Shown here: positions 34,921 to 46,039 of the stretch, one piece after another | How the letters are laid out: each line of letters opens with the position of its first letter | How positions within the stretch are numbered: the stretch's first letter is position 1 | Assembly (NCBI GenBank): GCA_025766275.1 | Contig: JAFKAC010000001.1 | Span: forward strand, 2,914,001-2,978,000 | Source: Lactarius indigo | Taxonomy: Eukaryota; Basidiomycota; Agaricomycetes; Russulales; Russulaceae | DNA: 64,000 nt | Reading direction: 5' to 3' | Notes under the pieces: generated by a model | Told to the model about the DNA's origin: nothing | What the model saw: only the letters and a program-made list of their open reading frames with translations | Databases searched by the model: none | Made by a program: the position numbers and the translations under genes

Positions 34921-35509
34921 CTAGAGCTTTGACCTCTTGTGTTCGTCTTTCCATTCCATAATCCGTGACTCGGTAGCAACCAACCCGCGGCGCGCGAGGT
35001 CAATACATGCTTCCCGCCGTAGGTCATTTTCGGCCAGACGTTGTCGATGCTCATGAGATAGCAATGCCGTATCAGCACCAGAGACAAGACCATATATAGT
35101 AACTACGAAGTTAAAGTTAGACGTAACACACCGCATGAGGCGTGACAACCGTGACTGACATATGGAGACTAGAAAACCCTTCAAGGCGACTGTCTGCCGT
35201 CTGACATTGGACGATCGATATTCAATATCTAGTTTTCCCCGTCGCAGACAGGTGATAAGACTAACCGAAAGAGAGGCCATGTGTGATGTGCAAAGACCAC
35301 TGAGCCAAGACCGAGTGCGCCATACCGTGTCGCACCCTAAATGAAGACAGCGATGGTCAGGGTCTGGTGACCTTGCAGGTGATCGCAAAGCACAGAATCC
35401 CCTAAGAGAATTCAAAGGGTGTGCGACGTGCCATCATTCCGGCTTTGACCTGGAGGTTGTATGCCTCGTCTACCAACTCACGCCGACGAGCACGTCCGTC
35501 TGCGTTCAT
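34921..35509 (-). CDS. Small membrane protein, possibly mitochondrial (Rcf2 N-domain-like)
   Basis: A small protein of about 120 residues from four exons. The start MNADGRARRRELVDEAYNLQ (ATG 35507-35509) follows a CT-rich leader. An intron of about 115 bases joins it to GATRYGALGLGSVVFAHH (membrane-like), then TWPLFRRQTVALKGFLVS. The last exon reads GLVSGADTALLSHEHRQRLA and a charged tail RREACIDLARRGLVATESRI, stop TAG at 34921-34923. The pattern of a glycine-rich membrane segment, an FR...LK...F motif and a second short segment resembles the N-terminal half of Rcf2-type respiratory supercomplex proteins. That likeness is by eye and weak. An upstream ATG at 35584 is also in frame. It converges on the Inn1-like gene, 198 bases between stops. 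Confidence 0.6.
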
Positions 35510-37018
35510 GTTTGAGAAGAGAGAAGATGGTCGCAAAGTTAGATGAGATACTGGCGTGACGCGTGACACGTGAGGAACTGGCATGATCAGACCAGAAACG
35601 GCACGGGTTATGTCAGGCGTACAATCACCGATGAGTACAATGGCTAATTCTAGACCACCCTCTGGTATCGCCGCAGTCTAGCCCAGATTCGTTGCAACAA
35701 AGTATTAAACATGTGTACTTATCGGCGACAAAAAGAAAGCGCTATGGAAAGGAACAAGAACGGACGAGAATCCTAGAACCCATCAGCGGGATCTCTCAAT
35801 AGGCAGCTCCTACGAGCGGATAGCAACTATACACACGCCGTGATAATATATTCGTTGGCATGATGGCCCTCAGGAATCGAGGTTGGGCGCGCCGTTGGGG
35901 TGATTCTATTGCGGATATTGAGTGCTCGATTTCGCAAATTCGGGGTTAACACCTCACATATTCGTCACAGTTCACGAAAGAAACTCCAACAGCTCACGAT
36001 GTGCGACCTACAACGCAAATCAGATCAACCTATCAGAAATAAGACCTGGGAGATGGCCTCCTACTAGCATTGCGGTGCGGAAACGGCGTGGTGCGTGTAT
36101 GAAAAGGCGGAGTTCAGCACCCTGAACGGGGACACGACCCAAGTCTAAGACAAATACTGGATTGTCAACAGAGTCGACCTCGTTCGCGTTAATTTAGCTT
36201 GCCCCGAAGAGGGGTGCTAAGGAGCCTTTAGCAGAAGCGTGATCCGATCAACCAGAAAAAAACCAGGTTCGTGGGGGAGAGGAGGGGACGGGGGTTCCGT
36301 GAAGGTTGCGAGTGGACATTGACAACCAACGGACAGCCATTTTGAAATGTCGCAAATGAGAGGGGTCGCGTAGCGCCAAAGCGGCACATTTTTGACACCT
36401 GTTGTAGAGGAAACCCCCCTCCCCCTCACATTTGAAGAGCAGACATGCCGGAAATGGTTTGCAGCTTCAACGCACGAGAAAACGGGCGGGTAAACATAGC
36501 GCCAGCTCCTGTGTTCACCTCGAGAACAAGACACACGGCAAGATAGAAGTGAAGTGAGCTACGAGTCCTTTCATCAGCTCGCCCAGAAATTTGATGGGGT
36601 CCCGGAGGACCCCCACAGCAGGAGCGACACGCGTTTGATCCATGTTCCATGAAGTAACGACAGAAGCTGACATCACGGACCTTCGTGGCGCTCGGTAAAA
36701 ACTATTTTTGAGGTTGCAGATAAATGCGCAGCAAAAAAAAAATGAAAGTACACCGTCTTGCTGTACAATGGCACATCTGAATGAAGCACTGTTATTGCCG
36801 AACCATGCCCAGGAGCCGTCCTAACGCTCCTTGCATTCCTTGTCCCCAATAAAGGGACTAGAAGTCCGCCCCCTTCCCATAATGAAAAAAACGAGGACGC
36901 TGGGCCAGCAACTTGATTTGAGTCATCATATTCAGGAGCATCAGACCTCCTACCTTTTTCCAACAACGCTATTGGTCCCGCGGCTCCGACCTGTACTCAA
37001 GTGGTCGTCGACGATATG
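35510..37018. other. Gene-poor stretch, no supported feature
   Basis: No coding exon with splice support is visible. Short open frames on both strands (for example minus 36217-36534 and plus 36831-37085) have no motif. A-rich runs lie near 36256 and 36733. No terminal inverted repeat, reverse transcriptase or transposase motif was found by reading. Confidence 0.4.
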
Positions 37019-37934
37019 TCAGGAAGAAACATCCAATTCCCTCGAGGGTGCGAGTCCGATTCGCGAGCAAGATTGTTTCCCGTGACCTCGGAAGGTGGCA
37101 GAACCAGGGTTCTGGATAAGAACCCAAAGCGGCCATTTGACAAGTGAGTTGCTCAGAGGAATTGATGAACTCCTTGAGTCAGTGGCCGAGCCTACTGGTA
37201 GAGGTGATTGCTTTGATGTGTTGTCCTGATTGCCAGAGGAGCGTATCCACGGTGAGTTCATTTGAGTGGAGAACTCAGATTGTTCCGTAGCAGATGTAGT
37301 CTGAGACAAGCACCTTGCAGGGCGAAGGCAGGAGTGCCCTTGGTTGGTCGAAGAGGACACTTTGCTGGGAGATGAATGTGATCGAGGAGGGCGATTGGAG
37401 ACAAGGGTGATCCAGAACCGCGTGAAAAGGCTCGAACGCTACTGTCCCCAGCTGGGTGACAGTATCTATGCGTGAGGCGATAAGGGGGGCGAAATGCGTT
37501 GACGTGCTTGTGAGTCGTCACTGGAGCAACCAGCTCCCGTTGAGCCTCGAATGTGGACCCTGGAGTGTCTGGCAACCTCGCTACTGCACAAACGGTTGTT
37601 GCACGTCCATCGGTGGAGGATGCTATCGAACGAAGGCCGGGCGAGGATATCCCCACCGTCGTGAACGGCGGAACAGAGGGCAACCCATGGCAATCCACTC
37701 GCTGCCGTTGTCCTTGTTGCTATTGGGACGAGTCCAAACGTTGGCCCGTGAGAACACTGCATCTCGGGATGTCCGGGTAGACGCTCCAAAAAATTTCTTG
37801 GAGCTCGATCCTGCAGGTCGGCGATCGTTGGAAATATTTTCTACACGCCTTCTGATGGTCGAGGCGCGAACTGTAGGAGCTTTGGTTGCCCCTTTGCGCA
37901 AAAGACGTGCCTCGCTCGGTTGTAAATCTTCCAT
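37019..37934 (-). pseudogene. Doubtful disordered gene or decayed gene
   Basis: Three overlapping minus-strand open frames follow one another: 37934-37623 (begins MEDLQPSEARLLRKGATKAP), 37698-37258 (contains CHPAGDSSVRAFSRGSGSPL) and 37360-37019 (contains NQDNTSKQSPLPVGSATDSR). Composition is Ser/Pro/Thr-rich and alike along the chain, as if one disordered protein passed through three frames. No clean GT-AG introns were found at the overlaps, so frameshift decay or chance are both possible. No domain is visible. Confidence 0.3.
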
Positions 37935-40900
37935 TGCTGACTGCAGGCCGCTGTTATCGGACCCAAATCTCGGACGATGAGAGTAAGCATTACGAGCTTA
38001 CGAGCTGTTTACCCCTCCACTACCTTCGCACACCACTGCACCTGACGCACGGACCTGGTCAGGCCACCTAGGTACACAAGGTGAAAACTTCCGATATTTC
38101 GAATTTCGAACCGACGGACGCTATTGCTCGGTGTAAGCTAACACGACTCATAACGAGCGGCGGTGACTGGTCGGAGTTGATCATCATGGGCGGCCGTGGG
38201 TGGGATGTCCCCAGTCGGAATCAGGAAGCTCAGTCCACATGTCCTCGACGGCCTTAGCAATGATGAGAGTGCTTCTATTACACGAAGAGAAGATCGCGTC
38301 AACGCTGTATGCCTGGTGTGTAAACGCCGATCTAATTGTGTTGGGATACTCGCGTTCCGTCTGAACTGAATATCGCTGCGGGCTAGAACTCCTGACTTCG
38401 CAACTCGTGCCCGTGCCAACCCAGATGCTTATCATCCGACCGCGTGGGCGGTTCATTTCCCGTAGGACATTCAGTTGGCGTTGTCGGCACTCAATCGCCA
38501 TTTTGGCCGAGAGGGCCAATCGGGGAGCCACTGTATGGCTCGTGGTGCCATTGGTAAACTGAATCTTACGTGCGTCGTGCACAGATTATATCAGAACCCC
38601 CAGGCAAGTAGTAGACTCGAGGAAGGGCAAGAGCGATCATGCTAGTCCTCAGCTCGAGAGCTTCATCTCAGTGCACAGATTGCAAAGTCCTCGCGACCAC
38701 ACCCACGTGGCGATGACCATTTGGCTTCGATACCCTCAACCTCGCGTTTATAATTCAAATCCCCAAGTTCTAGATAACAGGCCCCAGCACCCGCACTGTG
38801 AGAGGGCTTACCCATCAACCGAATTCATCGGGCCATCCAATGGTGGATTAGCCTTGGGTAATTAAGGAGGCCGTCCTTGCACGCCGTTACCCTTTCTAAC
38901 CGCGCTCCCTAGAACTCCTTAATACCTCGAAGATCCTCCAGTAAGTGTGAGGGAAAAGAAGGGAAGTGGTTGTCCCAGCCCAACTAGGTAAAGGTCTCTC
39001 ATTGATTCGCCCATCCTTCAGTGATCCCGTTTGCACACCTCGTTGCTTTCCTAGAGGCAAAACCCTCGCATCAAGTGACTCTGGTCACTAGCCGTGCGGA
39101 ACTTGTTCTGATCCCTGAATTTTTTTCGATTTCCTCATCTCGGCAAATCGGTCCTTACAACGTTCCCCACAAGCGACTGTGATCCTACCAAGCTATTATC
39201 ACTTGTATCTATCCTGCAACTAGCTGGTTCCAGGGCCTGGTGAAACGTGATCTCAAATGAATGACACACAGTCGAATGCATCAACACACAGTGAACAAGG
39301 TTCTCGTGCGCACTAGCGATGAAGTCACCATCATCTTAATTCCAAACATCTGTGGAGAACTCTGGGGTTATACTAGGAGGTCATTTGTTGGTGCTCACAC
39401 TAGTCGCTCAATATACTGAAAATAATCACGACTACGTGAGTGCTCAGACCGACTCTCGAGAACAGTCTTAGGCCAATTGCTTTGGGCGGTTCTTGTCTGG
39501 ACGTTCTTAGGACCTAGGGCACCAGAATTATCGCTGAGATGAGATGGAGGTAGGGTTGTATTTCGAGACTTTCACTGATATCGTCCTGATAATTTGTGGC
39601 GTTAGTCTGATCATTGAGGCAAGCGAGAGGCTATATGTGACAACTGAGACGATGGGGTGGGGAGGAAATTGCTACTGAATACGGACCTTAACTAACGATG
39701 ATAAAGTGGAGTCCCTTGACATATGAAAGATCGTCACATTTCATTACTCCCTTCCCCTGGGATTCTCAGACGTGGTGTTTTCGAGGCACGGGTTCACCGA
39801 TCGACACATGCGAGTGTCATCCACCACGACAACAGAAATAGATTTCTTCCTCAAAGGCCAAAGGTCTACCTCAGGCCCGGGGCGAGAAAATGGAGGATTT
39901 GGCGTGTTGCGTTCGCCTGTACGGATATTATCACGTCTCGGGCAGGGGAGTGGTGACAAAGTTGGACTGGACTATGGCCCGCTGTTCGATCGGATGCCTT
40001 CAATATCCGACGGAGCCAAGCCGCCTTCTGCAGACTGCCTGTTATGCCGTTTCATCTCGCGCGTGTGCTCCTAGCGCCGGACTAGGAGCAGGGTAGATAG
40101 ACAGGAGAGGCACAGGTTTGAAGCCAAAAGCCTCAAAATAGTGGGAGTGCGATCAGAAAAAATTACGGAGCTTGCGATCGTAACGAACAAGGGCAGGTTC
40201 AGACAGGAAACCGCAAGGTCTGCCGACTCGCGCGATGTCGGTGGAAACCAAATGCGTATTCATCATGTCCATTATCAAATTTTCAACCCGGCGGTTCCTG
40301 CAAGCGGAGACAAGATGAACGGCAAAAGGAGGTTTAGCCCCTCATTGCGTACGTGTCGCCCGCTGGCTGGTGTGAAACGGATGTGAGAGCTTTCAATCGC
40401 CGACGAGAACATGAGGTGACGACAGCTACTGTACATACAGATGGGGTGGGTCAGGGTAAGGTGCACACCGTCACAACAGGACACATGGACTTGGAGCCTG
40501 CGACGTTGATTGCGGCGTTGAGTCGCCGCAGTTCCACAGAGGTTAGTAGTGAAATGAAGCGCGAGTGGGGCGAGACACATTATTGATGGGAGTCGAGGAA
40601 GCCAATCGCTTAGTAACAAGCGCGACGCGACGAATATGCATGGTGACCATGAAAGGAGTCGATATGGTGTGCCCTCAGGGCCGCTGCTGCCTGTCAGTTA
40701 TGGGTGCGTGATTTTAATTTACGCACGGACATTTGGTGCTATCACCTGCAGGCGGTTAAGGCGGAGGGTGCGAACGGAAGCTCCTGACTGCCAGGAGGCC
40801 TGAGCCACACAAGCGAGTGGCAGGTGAAAAGGGCAGCTGTTCTTGTAGCAAGGAGACTACTGCATTGCCTTTTGGTGGAAGTAGATAGGAAAACGCGTTA

Positions 40901-41543
40901 AACACGGAGAGCAATCGCACCACAATCTCGACGGTCTGCGCCATCGTCGTCATCCTTTGATAACGAGGAACGTGGATTTTACGTCATTGGATTAATATGA
41001 AGCGGAGCACCAGAGCAGAGCGAAGACCGGACTTGGCGCACATCAGCACCGAGGCTCGATCCCTGGTACAGGTCCCCAACGAAGCCAGGTCACCGAGGGA
41101 CGGCCGAACACGCCTTCAACCTGTATAACGGCGTTGGGGGCACATGAAACTTTACCTCGTGCCCCATTGAGTAAAGTGAACGCGGGAAATCAGCCGAGGG
41201 TGACACGCGCTCCGTAGTTACGAGTGAGGGTGTAACAACTTATGAGTAGAATATAATCTTTAATTTATTTTCAGATTGGCGGGAATCTAGTGAGCAAAGA
41301 AGTAGCCATGGCCAGCGACCGGTCGTCAATACTCCATTGATATGGGACTGCGAAGAGAGGGTCAAACTCAAGGCAAAAGCGTGTTACCCAACGAGTAGGA
41401 TAGTTCAACGCGAGCGGTGAATCAATCCAAAACTCGAGGCACTCCGCGGCGTCCAACAGTCACCCACGTGATCTCACATGCCCGTCCCATCCCCGGCGCC
41501 TCTTCAGTTTTGCTGTCATTTCAGCCCATAGATTGGTAGTACT
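37935..41543. other. Gene-poor stretch, no supported feature
   Basis: About 3.6 kb without a gene I can support. A 132-codon minus frame (38184-38582) and a 65-codon minus frame (40756-40953, MTTMAQTVEIVVRLLSVFN) are the best open stretches, with no recognised family. Stop codons are frequent in all frames from 38.9 to 39.7 kb. No repeats longer than a few units, no RNA gene and no transposon ends were seen. Confidence 0.4.
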
Positions 41544-42046
41544 ATGTCCAGGGCTGTCGCGGCAAAGCCGCAGTTTGTTGTGCGTGTGATGTTCTCCCAC
41601 ACGTCTGGCCGCACTCTCAACCTGACTTTTGCCCACAGCGTCTCCTCATAGCAGCGGGAAAGGCCGCCCCTACACCCCCCGTCGGGCCTGCACTCGGTGC
41701 TCGGGGCGTCAAGTCAATGGACTTCTGCAAAGAGTTCAATGCTCGCACGGCCCACATATCCCCAGGAGTACCGATTCCTACAGTGATCACCATTCAACCC
41801 GATCGATCCTTCACCTTTGTCACCAAAACCCCGAATGTATCGTACTTCCTGAAAAAAGCAGCCAACATCGAGAAGGGAACCGGCCGACCTGGCCACGACA
41901 TAGTCGGGACGGTCAGCCTGAAACACGTGTACGAGATCGCAAAGATTAAAGCCACCGATGAGCATCTGAAGCATCTGCGGCTCGAGGCGATTGCAAGCAC
42001 CATCGTAGGTTCAGCGCGAACACTTGGCGTGCAGGTGGTACCCTAA
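41544..42046 (+). CDS. MRPL19: Mitochondrial ribosomal protein uL11m
   Basis: Large-subunit protein uL11 of the mitochondrial ribosome. The short first exon MSRAVAAKPQFV is spliced through a GTGCGT donor to RLLIAAGKAAPTPPVGPALG, the canonical uL11 N-terminal domain. Then come ARGVKSMDFCKEFNART, PTVITIQPDRSFTFVTKTPN, a C-terminal RNA-binding domain (VSYFLKKAANIEKGTGRPGH) and VGTVSLKHVYEIAKIKATDE. It ends SARTLGVQVVP with TAA at 42044-42046. About 145 residues, full length. The gene symbol follows the yeast name for this family. Confidence 0.93.
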
Positions 42047-43256
42047 CTTTGGGCGCTCTTGTGGCCCCAATTCATCTTGTGATTGTGCGTGCGCTTCTAG
42101 ACGTCCACCTCGGGATATGCTGATCATGGGCCCCAGGGGGAGATGCAGAGTGGTCCCAACGCGCGGGTTGCCGGTGGAGGAATTCTCCGCTGTGTTGATC
42201 TGCCCTAGCCATTTTAGCTGGTGGCAGGCCTTCTTCGGTTTAATATCCCGGAACTTGTGAATGTTCGGTAGAATCGCAATTGCAGCTCGTTGTACCCCGG
42301 GTCGGCATGCCGTGTTAGAGCGTTGGAGAAAGATCACGCAGATGGAAAGAGATCATCGATTTGGTTTCCGAGATCGAAAGTAAGAGCCGCGGACACGTCG
42401 GATCGCTCTCTCGGTCAGAGGCTTCACTCCTTGCCTCGACGATGGGGTCTCTCTCAAAATCGTGACTGGGTCGTCCTCACGTCACTGTGAACGATTGCGT
42501 CTGCAATAGTGGCAGTGGTGGTAGTGGAGGGCGCTGGGCATCTAGGCCAGGAGAAATGTTCCTTATCACCACGCCTCGCCTTGTGCTGCTCGAGGCATTG
42601 CTGACACGCTGTGTACACGCTCTTTGAGTTGAGACGCGACCCGGGGAGCGAGCCGCCAGACTCCCGCATCCAGGTTGCCATATCCGTTTGCTCTCCGCAG
42701 CCGCGTGTTAGAGGTCGTTCTCCAGGCGGTGAGTAAATTATTCTTTTTTCCCCACTCAGCCATTGCGGGCTCACCGTGATTTTTGTTTTTTTTACGTGGT
42801 TACTTTCTCTTTGTTCCCCCTTTCCTTCTTTTCCCTTGCTACAACCTCCGTTATCTTTGCCATCATTTGAATCGGAACTAATTCCGCTATGCTCAAGCAA
42901 TGTGGGGTATTGGGCATTCTGTCTCCCAAGCTCGGCGCTTACTGGCACCTCGTGTTGTTTTCCGATCAAGCTGGCCATGACCTGAATGCGGGTTCGGAGA
43001 CTCGCTCCAATGAACAACGCTCCTGGACACGTCTACCAGCCTACTTCTCGTGCCGACACGCTGCGAGTCCTCTATTCAGCTTTATCGGTCACTATGTCCA
43101 CCACGTTCCGATCGAATAATTCACCATCACCCGTGTGCATGAATGTGTCCCCTGGGCGCATATAAATGCCTGGCCGAAGGCCCCAAGTCTGCCAGTTCTC
43201 CAGACCGACTCGAGTTTAATTCTACTTTACCCCATCTCCACTCGCATTCAATCTAC
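42047..43256. other. Intergenic, promoter and leader of the DUF6593 gene
   Basis: About 1.2 kb. A 187-codon minus frame (42454-43017) has no start or splice support and is probably antisense noise. The stretch around 42750-42860 on the plus strand is strongly pyrimidine-rich (TTTTTTCCCC, CCCCCTTTCCTTC), like a fungal promoter. The last 60 bases before 43257 look like a 5' leader. Confidence 0.4.
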
Positions 43257-44091
43257 ATGGCCAACACCCAGAACGATGTGCTCTCATGGACCTCTCAGGA
43301 TCCCCGACAGAGCCAGTTGTTCAGCCCGTGGGGCGTCGTCTACCGATTCCAGGTATGCATGATCGATATTGCACATACCTCGATATCCTTACTCAACCCT
43401 CCCAGACCGACACCAACGCACAAGGCCAGAGCACAACCACTGTTTGGCGGGCGATACGTGCGAACAAGGAGGATCGAGTGGCCAAACTTGAATGGGCTCC
43501 CGGTGGGGGGCTCGGACGCGCTGTGATCGGGAAGGTCAGACTTTCGCCACAGAGAATCCCGCATTTGACGTGTTTCTTACGCTCTCATTTGGTCACAGAA
43601 CATCTTTCCTATGGCTGACTTGGTCCGCCGAGACCCACGGATGCCTGTGCGTTTTTCTGTTTGTTCCGATTCGTTTCTGTCTGACTCGGGAGATCTAGAA
43701 TTCAAGAGTATTCAACGGTCCCGACGGTTTCCAGTACAGGTGGAGGCCGAGTACCAACAGCCAAGACATTGTGGTGAGTCTCCCACCCATGGACCCGCGA
43801 GGGATCTCTTGATCATGTCTCCCCCCCCCTCCAGTTACAAGATCCCAATAACAATGTGATTGCCTTCGTTCGTCCCACCCGGCCAACACGCTATCAGGGG
43901 CTTGGGGACGTATATGCGGAGCTTCATTTTGTCCGCTCGGCTGGCGCGGGCGTCGTGGTATGGGCCAGCAGTTATTTCAAACTGTTAATCGCGCTGACTC
44001 GGACCGATTGTAACAGATGCATCCACCGCTTATGGACACAGTTACAGTGACCGCGATGCTCTACAGGTTTGCGTCGGCGTTCAACTTGTAA
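43257..44091 (+). CDS. DUF6593 domain protein
   Basis: Belongs to a family known mainly from mushroom-forming basidiomycetes and without known function. The start MANTQNDVLSWTSQDPRQSQ is followed by SPWGVVYRFQ spliced to TDTNAQGQSTTTVWRAIRAN. Then come EDRVAKLEWAPGGGLGRAVI, FPMADLVRRDPRMP, RVFNGPDGFQYRWRPSTNSQ, LQDPNNNVIAFVRPTRPTRY, GDVYAELHFVRSAGAGVV and a C-terminal MHPPLMDTVTVTAMLYRFAS. There are six exons, all with consensus borders, stop TAA at 44089-44091. The fold is probably an all-beta, scramblase-like barrel of about 180 residues; that fold statement is inference from the beta-rich pattern. No signal peptide or membrane segment. Confidence 0.82.
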
Positions 44092-44470
44092 TAGGCGTCG
44101 CGATCCCGAACTATTTTGTTTACTAATTTAAAGAGGTTGGCCCGGGCAATGAATCGTTGGTTCAAATGTCGCGTGGGGGCGATTACTTATCTTGGCATTT
44201 CCATGTTACTCGTGTTTTACTCGCATATGTAAAGTTCGCACCACCATCATGTTCCATCGAGAAACATCCACACACGCGAGTTTCCGGCTGGTCCCTGGCA
44301 AAGCCTGCCTGGAGAAGCGTGTTCAGCACGCGCAGCAAACGCAGGTCGTCTGGTCTCCCACATGCGCTTCTTTCTAAAAGCCGATTCTAAATACAAATTC
44401 AAAAAAAAAAACAGTCTGACGTGACAAGGGCGAGGCGAAGCCTCCCCCTCCTCTTTCCCCCCCTCTCCAA
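44092..44470. other. Convergent 3' region
   Basis: 379 bases between two convergent stops. An A11 run lies at about 44400. A 77-codon plus frame here has no support. Confidence 0.4.
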
Positions 44471-45776
44471 TTAGGCAGCTTCTTGTGGATCCCTCCGCTC
44501 AGTAAGGACCACATCCAAGAGCGTATCAACGGTTCGGATAACCCACTCGGTGCCCTCGTCGCTCGCAAGCCAGCGGTCTTCTTCGCTGAGGCCTTCAGCC
44601 GTGCGCGCCTTAAGCAAACCGAAAACGTGGCTCGTGAGCTGCGGCCCAACACGGCCCTCGGCGCGGAGGCAGGCGACGCCCACGACGGATCCCAGCGCGC
44701 GGCTGAGGTTGCCCTGTTCGACCGCCCCACCCGGGAGCGGTGACAGCACGGAGCCGTACGACTGGATAATGAACGCTGGAAACGGAACGATCCGTGAGTT
44801 GCCATCCAAGACCGTAGAGCTCGCAGAGAAGCGCTGCGCGGTGATGATCACGATCGAGGCAGAGAGAAGTGATACGTATTGGCAGCACAAGCGTTCGTTC
44901 GTCCATGCGTGTGTGGGACGCTATGCAGTTTCCCCATCGGTCTCCGGGAGAGGGGAGAGCAGAGAAGAAGATAAAAGAAGAGAAGGGAGGGGAATGGACG
45001 GAAAGGGGGGACGAGGACGTACACACGAAATCGGGGTGGTACGACCTAAGTTTCTCGTACAGTTTGACCGCGTGCGGTTCATATATGGAGTTCCAGAGCG
45101 CCATCCCGTCGGCGAGGATGGCGTCGATATTTTCCGGCTTTGCCTTCCTGGAAGAGGAAACGACGGCGTTGCGAAAGGTGGTCCCCCACACCCGTGCGCT
45201 AGTCAGTCAAAACGTCCAACTTTGGACAAGTGAGAGAATACACGCCGCACCTGCGCGAATCGGTCCGTAAGCCAGCCTTGACATCCTTTTCTAGCGCGTC
45301 TGTCAGACCAGCGAGAGCGCCGATGGTCTGCACGTGAAAAAAAAAAGTTGTCGGGACAAGGATGAAATGAATAGGCGGACGCCACACACACGGGGAACGC
45401 CAACAAAAATGGTACTCTTGAGTGCAGCTTCACGCATGAGGGCTGCCTTGTGCACGGCCTCGAAAATGCCTAGTCGAGAGCCCTCAACACTTGGCTCAGA
45501 ACGTGTCGCAAATCGATACAGGTGCCCAATAGATGTCGGGATATTTGCAGTCAACAATGTGCAAGTCTAATTAGAAATTGACATGACTGGCACGGATATA
45601 CCATTAGTTATGCGCACTGTGAGGACCAGCCAACCCGTCTCAGCTCCTTTCCGAGTTGCATCAGCGTATGTCTTTTGGAAAAGACGATTAAGCTGGGGCA
45701 CTGAGGGACCAAGATAAGCATCGGGGTTTCGCAGAGCTAATAGCTGCTTAATAGATGGTGGAAGATGTCTAACCAT
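44471..45776 (-). CDS. AhpD/carboxymuconolactone decarboxylase-like protein (Pxp2-like)
   Basis: An alpha-helical protein of the AhpD/CMD-like superfamily; the fungal members include the peroxisomal Pxp2. The start MVRHLPPSIKQLLALRNPDA is followed by PQLNRLFQKTYADATRKGAE and WLVLT, spliced to TCTLLTANIPTSIGHLYRFA. The core helices have FEAVHKAALMREAALKSTIF and GVPR, spliced to TIGALAGLTDALEKDVKAG. Later exons give AILADGMALWNSIYEPHAVK, LYEKLRSYHPDFV, IIQSYGSVLSPLPGGAVEQG and RALGSVVGVACLRAEGRVGP. It ends ERRDPQEAA, TAA at 44471-44473. No CxxC redox pair is visible, so peroxidase activity is doubtful. No clear C-terminal SKL-type peroxisome signal. Confidence 0.78.
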
Positions 45777-46039
45777 TAGAAAGGACGGCACATCACAATT
45801 CTCCAGCAAGTTCTGACTACATTTGTCAACAACTTGAAAGGGCACCGTATCGTTATGAAAACTCGTTCCAAGTTTGCAATATATGGTAGTACCCTGCACT
45901 ACGCCACAACGAAGCAACACACTCAGCAAGTGAAAAAAAAAGTCATAGGTAAAACCCGGAGACAACCAGTGAACCAGCTCCAAGCACCGAAGGGTATGTA
46001 CGAGCGACGCAACCTAAAAAGTACGGGTGACGTCCCTGT

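Noticed and set aside
38184..38582. 132-codon minus-strand open frame and a possible T-loop-like GGAGTTCTAGCCC piece
   Set aside because: No domain, and no matching acceptor stem or anticodon arm for a tRNA.
41030..41075. tRNA-like GGCTCGATCCCT
   Set aside because: No paired T-stem, D-arm or acceptor stem at the right spacing.
42454..43017. 187-codon minus-strand open frame
   Set aside because: No start context, splicing or motif; it overlaps a pyrimidine-rich promoter stretch of the plus-strand gene.
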